NCBI GenBank assembly: GCA_964600075.1
Contig: CAZRIE010000135.1
Span: 1 to 10,860 of the forward strand
Length of the DNA: 10,860 nt
Direction of reading: 5' to 3'
Source: CAZRIE01 sp964600075
Lineage (GTDB): Bacteria > Bacteroidota > Bacteroidia > Flavobacteriales > Flavobacteriaceae
Position 1 is the first letter of the stretch; the number at the start of each line of letters is the position of its first letter. Below, piece after piece: positions 6,206-10,860 of the stretch. The notes below the pieces were generated by a model. That model saw only the letters and a list, made by a program, of their open reading frames with translations, was not told the DNA's origin and ran no database searches. The position numbers and the translations under genes were made by a program.

Positions 6206-8707
6206 ATGAAACACACTTATCACATACACGGAATGACCTGTAATGGCTGTCGAAACCATGTGGAGGAGACACTTTCTACAGTGGAAGGGGTGTCTACGGT
6301 TTCTGTCGATTTGGAAAAGGCGGAAGCCATTATCGAAATGGAAAATCATATTCCAATTGAAAAGTTCCAAGAAGCTTTGGAAAAAGATGGTGGTGCCTAT
6401 AGTATTCATATTTCCGGGGAACCGCATCACCATACCAACAAGAAAAAGAAGGTAAAACCCAAAGGCAAAGGAACGGGCACTTTTTACTGCCCGATGCATT
6501 GCGAAGGAGATAGGACCTATGACCAGCCGGGCGATTGTCCTGTATGCGGGATGGATTTGGTAGAAGAGCAAAGTTTATCCGTTTCATTTTCCCAGCAATG
6601 GACGTGCCCTATGCATCCTGAGGTGATTAGGGAGGCACCCGGACCCTGCCCTATCTGCGGAATGGATCTGGTGCCTATGCAACCCGACCTTTCCGCAGAG
6701 GAAAAAACGTATCGAAAACTCTTGAAAAAGTTTTGGATTGCCGTTGCGTTCACGTTGCCCATCTTCCTTATTGCAATGAGCGAGATGATTACCAATAATC
6801 CATTGTATGATATAATGGAACAGAAATATTGGAACTGGATTCAGTTCGCATTGTCTATTCCTGTTGTGTTTTACGCTACTTGGATGTTTTTCGAACGGGC
6901 TTATAAAAGTATCATAACCTGGAACCTTAATATGTTTACACTCATTGGTATCGGTGCAGGTGTGGCATGGCTATTTAGTGTTTTTGGTATGCTCTTTCCC
7001 GATATATTTCCATCGGAATTCAAAACCGAATCGGGAGCGGTTCACGTCTATTTTGAAGCAGCTACGGTTATCTTGACCTTGGTTTTATTAGGGCAACTGT
7101 TGGAAGCCCGTGCACATAGCAAAACCAATTCGGCGGTAAAGGAGCTTTTAAAGCTTGCCCCCAACAAAGCTATCAAGATAGTCGATGGCGAAGAGGTTGA
7201 AGTGCGTATAGATAAAATTGAGTTGGGCGATATCCTAAAAGTAAAGCCAGGGGACAAAATCCCTGTGGATGGGGTATTGACAGAAGGAAACACAACCGTC
7301 GATGAATCGATGATTACGGGAGAACCTATTCCTGTTAACAGATCGGTAGGCGATAAGGTAAGTAGTGGTACTATTAATGGCAATCAGTCCTTTCTGATGA
7401 AGGCAGAAAAAGTAGGCTCCGATACATTGCTTTCCCAAATCATTCACATGGTTAACAATGCCAGCCGCAGCCGTGCACCTATCCAAAAGTTGGCCGACAC
7501 GGTGTCTGGATATTTTGTACCAGTCGTAGTTATAATTGCGATAATCACATTTAGTGTATGGGCAGCCTGGGGACCAGAACCTGCTTATGTATTTGCCTTG
7601 GTGAACGCCATTGCGGTACTCATAATCGCTTGTCCTTGTGCATTGGGATTGGCAACCCCAATGTCTGTAATGGTAGGTGTAGGTAAAGGGGCACAAAACG
7701 GCGTACTCATCAAAAATGCCGAGGCTCTTGAAAAAATGGATAAAGTCAGTACCCTTATCGTAGATAAAACAGGGACTATTACTGAGGGAAAGCCCGCTGT
7801 GGAAAAAATAGGGGTGTTCGGCAACACTTTTGTCGAAGACGAGATATTACAGTATATCGTTTCATTGAACAGCGATAGTGAGCACCCTTTGGCAGAAGCT
7901 ACCGTGAAATATGGCAAGGAACAAAATTCCGAAATTGTAAAGGTTGATGGATTTAGTGCGGTGACTGGAAAAGGTGTTGAAGGAACGGTCAATGGCAAAA
8001 AATTGGATTTGGGCAATCCTAAAATGATGGAATATGCCAATGCAACTATTTCATCCGAAATGAAGGACGAAGCTAAAACCTATCAAAAGCAAGGAAAAAC
8101 AGTTTCCTTTCTGGCTATTGATGGGAAGGTTTCAGGCTTTGTAGTCATTGGGGACAAGATTAAGAAAACAAGCGCCATGGCCATTAAGGAATTACAGGAA
8201 AAAGGTATCGATGTGATAATGCTAACGGGTGATAATTACGATACGGCACAAGCCGTGGCCAGCGAACTTAATCTTGCCGATTTTAAAGCAGGAATGTTAC
8301 CGGAAGATAAACTCAAAGAAGTCGAGAAACTTCAGAAGAGCGGTAAGGTGGTCGCAATGGCTGGCGACGGCATTAATGACGCTCCTGCATTGGCCAAAAG
8401 TGATGTGGGTATTGCAATGGGAACGGGAACCGATGTGGCCATCGAGAGTGCTGCCATCACTTTGGTAAAAGGGGATTTGAACGGTATCGTAAAGGCAAGA
8501 AACCTAAGTGATGCCGTTATGAAGAATATTAAGCAAAATTTGTTCTTCGCCCTCATATATAATACTTTGGGCATACCGATTGCCGCAGGGGTTCTTTATC
8601 CGTTTTTCGGAATACTCCTTTCCCCTATGATTGCGGCTTTGGCTATGAGTTTTAGCTCGGTATCGGTCATTGTCAATGCTCTTAGATTAAGATCAAAAAC
8701 AATTTGA
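6206..8707 (+). CDS. copA: Cu+/Ag+-exporting P1B-type ATPase with HMA and two HMBD modules
   Basis: Pumps Cu+ or Ag+ from cytoplasm to periplasm using ATP. Order of domains: HMA (1-68) with GMTCNGC (C12, C15); a His/Lys-rich linker with HHH (74-76); two heavy-metal-binding modules (93-119 and 132-157) of the CPMH...CPxCGMDLV type; then the ATPase core. Core motifs: TGEP 371-374, CPC 476-478 in TM6, DKTGT with phosphorylated D520, SEHP 558-561, TGDN 674-677, GDGINDAP 720-727. YN (785-786) in TM7 and MSFSS (814-818) in TM8 fit the P1B-1 copper/silver group. About eight membrane helices are visible. At 833 residues it matches E. coli CopA in length, but with one HMA plus two HMBD rather than two HMA. 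It starts 3 bases after the DUF3347 stop, so it is cotranscribed. Confidence 0.97.
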   Translation: MKHTYHIHGMTCNGCRNHVEETLSTVEGVSTVSVDLEKAEAIIEMENHIPIEKFQEALEKDGGAYSIHISGEPHHHTNKKKKVKPKGKGTGTFYCPMHCEGDRTYDQPGDCPVCGMDLVEEQSLSVSFSQQWTCPMHPEVIREAPGPCPICGMDLVPMQPDLSAEEKTYRKLLKKFWIAVAFTLPIFLIAMSEMITNNPLYDIMEQKYWNWIQFALSIPVVFYATWMFFERAYKSIITWNLNMFTLIGIGAGVAWLFSVFGMLFPDIFPSEFKTESGAVHVYFEAATVILTLVLLGQLLEARAHSKTNSAVKELLKLAPNKAIKIVDGEEVEVRIDKIELGDILKVKPGDKIPVDGVLTEGNTTVDESMITGEPIPVNRSVGDKVSSGTINGNQSFLMKAEKVGSDTLLSQIIHMVNNASRSRAPIQKLADTVSGYFVPVVVIIAIITFSVWAAWGPEPAYVFALVNAIAVLIIACPCALGLATPMSVMVGVGKGAQNGVLIKNAEALEKMDKVSTLIVDKTGTITEGKPAVEKIGVFGNTFVEDEILQYIVSLNSDSEHPLAEATVKYGKEQNSEIVKVDGFSAVTGKGVEGTVNGKKLDLGNPKMMEYANATISSEMKDEAKTYQKQGKTVSFLAIDGKVSGFVVIGDKIKKTSAMAIKELQEKGIDVIMLTGDNYDTAQAVASELNLADFKAGMLPEDKLKEVEKLQKSGKVVAMAGDGINDAPALAKSDVGIAMGTGTDVAIESAAITLVKGDLNGIVKARNLSDAVMKNIKQNLFFALIYNTLGIPIAAGVLYPFFGILLSPMIAALAMSFSSVSVIVNALRLRSKTI
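6482..6676 (+). repeat. Tandem heavy-metal-binding modules within the ATPase gene
   Basis: Two copies of the HMBD module are encoded at 6482-6562 and 6599-6676. Both carry CPMH and CPxCGMDLV. The first is a longer variant with an extra cysteine after the histidine (CPMHCEGD). A third copy is in the cusB gene at 9682-9759 and matches the second copy at 16 of 26 residues. They are diverged protein repeats, not recent DNA duplications. Confidence 0.85.
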
Positions 8708-8710
8708 TAA

Positions 8711-8734
8711 ATGGCAATAGAAAATCAGAAGTAA
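8711..8734 (+). CDS. Seven-codon mini-ORF, doubtful
   Basis: ATG at 8711 opens a 7-codon frame (MAIENQK) ending in TAA at 8732-8734, directly against the ATG of the next gene. It could couple translation from the ATPase gene to the transporter gene, or be a chance frame in the 27-base gap. There is no ribosome-binding site to support it. Confidence 0.12.
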   Translation: MAIENQK

Positions 8735-9526
8735 ATGGATAAATCACTATTCAAAATATCAAAAATGGATTGCCCTTCAGAAGAAGCTATAATTCGGATG
8801 AAGCTGGAATCGGTTGGGCAAATCGTAAAATTGGATTTCGATATACCCGGCCGAAAGTTAACGGTCTATCATCAGGGGAATCTTGAAAAGATACGTACTG
8901 CAATTAGCGATTTAAAATTTAACGACGAACTTATTTCATCGACTAAAACCGAAGAGCTGGTATTATCGGAGGAATCGAATCAACGTAAACTATTGTGGGC
9001 CGTGCTTCTTATCAATTTCGTTTTTTTCGTTTTGGAGATGACGACCGGACTGCTTTCGAAATCAATGGGCTTGGTTGCCGATAGCCTTGATATGTTGGCG
9101 GATTCGTTTGTATATGGTCTAAGCCTTTTTGCCGTTGGAGGTTCCTTGATACGCAAAAAGAATATAGCCAAAACAGCTGGGTATTTTCAGATGTTTTTGG
9201 CGATTATAGGCTTTTTCGAGGTGGTACGGCGGTTTTTTGCATCGGATGAAATTCCTGATTTCAAGACCATGATCATAGTTTCGATACTTGCATTGCTGGC
9301 CAATGCCATTTGCCTGTACCTGTTGCAAAAATCCAAGAGCAAGGAAGCGCATATGCAAGCTAGTATGATCTTTACCTCCAACGATGTCATCATCAACACA
9401 GGTGTAATCGTCGCTGGTTTATTGGTATTGTGGTCAAATTCTCGGATTCCTGACTTGATTGTCGGGGCGATAGTTTTCGCCATCGTGATTCGAGGGGCTA
9501 TCAGAATTTTAAAATTGGGGAAATAA
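8735..9526 (+). CDS. CDF-like cation transporter with HMA-like N-terminal domain
   Basis: A 263-residue inner-membrane protein. Residues 1-68 look like a ferredoxin-like HMA domain, but the metal motif reads MDCPSEE with a single cysteine (C13) instead of CxxC. Six membrane segments follow (about 87-105, 110-136, 147-166, 178-197, 212-233, 239-258). TM2 has D116, D119 and D123 (DSLDMLAD), matching the DxxxD of cation diffusion facilitators. TM5 reads FTSNDVIIN: D217 aligns with the second ligand of the usual HxxxD, but Phe213 takes the place of His. The protein ends right after TM6, so the cytoplasmic dimerisation domain of YiiP-type members is absent. The substrate is uncertain; Zn, Co, Fe or Cd efflux are possible, and its place among copper genes suggests a link to metal stress. 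It starts 27 bases after the ATPase. Confidence 0.85.
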   Translation: MDKSLFKISKMDCPSEEAIIRMKLESVGQIVKLDFDIPGRKLTVYHQGNLEKIRTAISDLKFNDELISSTKTEELVLSEESNQRKLLWAVLLINFVFFVLEMTTGLLSKSMGLVADSLDMLADSFVYGLSLFAVGGSLIRKKNIAKTAGYFQMFLAIIGFFEVVRRFFASDEIPDFKTMIIVSILALLANAICLYLLQKSKSKEAHMQASMIFTSNDVIINTGVIVAGLLVLWSNSRIPDLIVGAIVFAIVIRGAIRILKLGK

Positions 9527-9543
9527 CATTTTAAGGGTTTAGT

Positions 9544-10824
9544 ATGAAAAAAAATATAATTTACATCGGATTCGCACTTGTTGCAGGCCTATTGGCCGGA
9601 TACCTAATTTTTGGGTATTCTCCCAATGATAATAAGGCCAAGGAACATGTCCATAGCACAGAAATGACCTCGGACCAAATATGGACGTGTTCGATGCATC
9701 CGCAGATTATGCAACCAGAACCCGGAGACTGCCCAATTTGCGGTATGGAATTGATTCCTGGGGAATCTGGAGAAGATGGCTTGGCCATGGGCCAGTTCAA
9801 AATGACCAAAAATGCAATGGCCTTGGCCGATATTCGGACAACTAAAGTAGGTTCGGGCAGTTCAGGGGAAAATACCCTGAAACTTTCGGGAAAGATAGCC
9901 GAGAACGAAAAAGCAATCGCAACGCAGGCCTCCTATTTTGATGGCCGTATAGAAAAACTGTTCGTCAATTTTGAAGGCGAAGAAGTCCGAAATGGCCAAC
10001 AATTAGCAACTATGTATTCCCCAGAACTGGTTTCCGCGCAGCAGGAATTGATTACCGCGTCAAGCCTTAAAGAATCACAACCCGAATTATATCAGGCGGT
10101 TCGCAACAAACTGAAGCTCTGGAAACTTTCTGAAAAACAGATTGAGCAAATCGAGTCATTAGGTCAGGTAAGAGAGAATTTTCCTGTATATGCCAATGTT
10201 TCGGGTACTGTTTCCGAAATTATGGCAGAGGCCGGGGATTATGTAAAAAAGGGTTCGCCCTTGTTCAAAATTACCAATTTGGGAACAGTCTGGGCAGTTT
10301 TCGATGCCTATGAGAATCAGGTTTCGTTAATGAAGGAAGGCCGGAATATCGAAATTGTTGCGAAGTCCTATCCCGATAAAACATTCAATGCCAAAATATC
10401 TTTTATAAATCCTGTTTTGAATTCTTCAACAAGAACTGTTGAAGTTAGGGCGATCTTGAATAATCCAAGTGGTCGGCTTAAGCCGGGAATGTTCGTTGCG
10501 GGTTCCTTGAGACTGGCATCGAAAATGAAGGATGGTGCCATAGTTATACCTGAAAGTGCTGTGCTTTGGACAGGCGAACGCTCGGTAGTATATATCAAGA
10601 CCGCCCCCAATAATCCGACTTTCGAAATGCGTGAGATTACTGTTGGGGATGCAGTTGATGAAGGGTATATCGTTCTTTCAGGATTAGAGGACGGTGATGT
10701 AATAGTAACCAATGGCACTTTTACAGTTGATGCCACCGCACAATTAAAAGGTAAAAAGTCCATGATGAATGATGAAGGAGGAAAAACTATGACGGGGCAT
10801 GAAGGACATAAGGGAATGAAGTAG
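9544..10824 (+). CDS. cusB: CusB-type periplasmic adaptor with N-terminal HMBD module
   Basis: Membrane-fusion protein joining the CusA pump to the TolC-family channel, and probably delivering Cu+/Ag+ to the pump. One N-terminal membrane anchor (5-24, no lipobox cysteine) is followed by a His-containing linker and an HMBD module (47-72) with C49, M51, H52, C63, C66 and M68. The core has the split lipoyl (about 125-160 and 212-245), hairpin (160-210), beta-barrel (246-325) and membrane-proximal (330-400) regions expected of the family; SGTVSEI and LKPGMFV are typical landmarks. The C-terminal tail (405-426) is rich in Met and His (MTGHEGHKGMK). The usual fused DUF3347 domain is absent; that domain is encoded separately upstream. 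It lies 17 bases after the CDF-like gene with a weak AAGGG at 9533-9537. It is the last gene of the visible operon. Confidence 0.95.
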   Translation: MKKNIIYIGFALVAGLLAGYLIFGYSPNDNKAKEHVHSTEMTSDQIWTCSMHPQIMQPEPGDCPICGMELIPGESGEDGLAMGQFKMTKNAMALADIRTTKVGSGSSGENTLKLSGKIAENEKAIATQASYFDGRIEKLFVNFEGEEVRNGQQLATMYSPELVSAQQELITASSLKESQPELYQAVRNKLKLWKLSEKQIEQIESLGQVRENFPVYANVSGTVSEIMAEAGDYVKKGSPLFKITNLGTVWAVFDAYENQVSLMKEGRNIEIVAKSYPDKTFNAKISFINPVLNSSTRTVEVRAILNNPSGRLKPGMFVAGSLRLASKMKDGAIVIPESAVLWTGERSVVYIKTAPNNPTFEMREITVGDAVDEGYIVLSGLEDGDVIVTNGTFTVDATAQLKGKKSMMNDEGGKTMTGHEGHKGMK

Positions 10825-10860
10825 GTATAATTAAGATATTCTTGTCCCGTAAAATGGCCG
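10825..10860. other. End of window, nothing recognised
   Basis: The 36 bases after the cusB stop contain no start codon with a lasting frame and no complete terminator hairpin. Whether the operon continues cannot be judged here. Confidence 0.5.

Noticed and set aside
5984..6571. Antisense frame (195 codons, - strand) spanning the DUF3347 and ATPase junction
   Set aside because: It covers two clearly coding + strand genes including the HMA and HMBD motifs; the reverse translation has no coherent domain.
6599..9759. HMBD copies as a recent DNA duplication
   Set aside because: The protein motifs are shared but the DNA differs at many codon positions, so these are old, diverged modules.
1..10860. 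Insertion sequence, integron, tRNA, rRNA or CRISPR array
   Set aside because: No transposase or integrase frame, terminal repeat, regularly spaced repeat or RNA-gene fold was seen on either strand.

Overview
The window looks like part of a chromosome, or an integrated element, of a Bacteroidota bacterium, most likely a member of the Flavobacteriaceae. The grounds are the family makeup (a small HYC/CC/PP secreted protein, a DUF3347 lipoprotein, and metal-binding 'CPMH...CPxCGM' modules fused to both an ATPase and an adaptor), the mostly absent Shine-Dalgarno sequences, and an A/T-rich promoter-like element close to a start codon. The genus cannot be told from this sequence alone.

All seven substantial genes lie on the + strand. 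A small secreted cysteine-rich protein (75-497) has its own upstream A/T-rich region with palindromes. After a 110-base gap comes a tightly packed run of six genes: CusA-type RND pump (608-4375), TolC-family outer-membrane channel (4372-5592, overlapping cusA by 4 bases), DUF3347 lipoprotein (5594-6202), Cu+/Ag+ P1B ATPase (6206-8707), a short cation-diffusion-facilitator-like transporter with an HMA-like N-terminus (8735-9526), and the CusB-type periplasmic adaptor (9544-10824). Gaps inside this run are 1 to 27 bases, so it reads as one operon. No transcriptional regulator, mobile element, RNA gene or CRISPR array is visible.

The genes make sense together as a monovalent copper/silver detoxification cassette. 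The ATPase would move Cu+ or Ag+ from cytoplasm to periplasm. The adaptor, pump and channel would carry it across the outer membrane. The DUF3347 lipoprotein and the secreted HYC/CC protein are candidate periplasmic metal-handling partners. The CDF-like protein is the least certain member: its metal-site residues differ from the usual pattern.

I do not see a wholly new system here. The points worth a second look are local: large insertions and a changed proton-relay residue in CusA, a lost cysteine in the DUF3347 motif, a CDF-like transporter with Phe where His is usual and no C-terminal domain, the same metal-binding module on proteins on both sides of the inner membrane, and an inverted repeat over the first gene's start.
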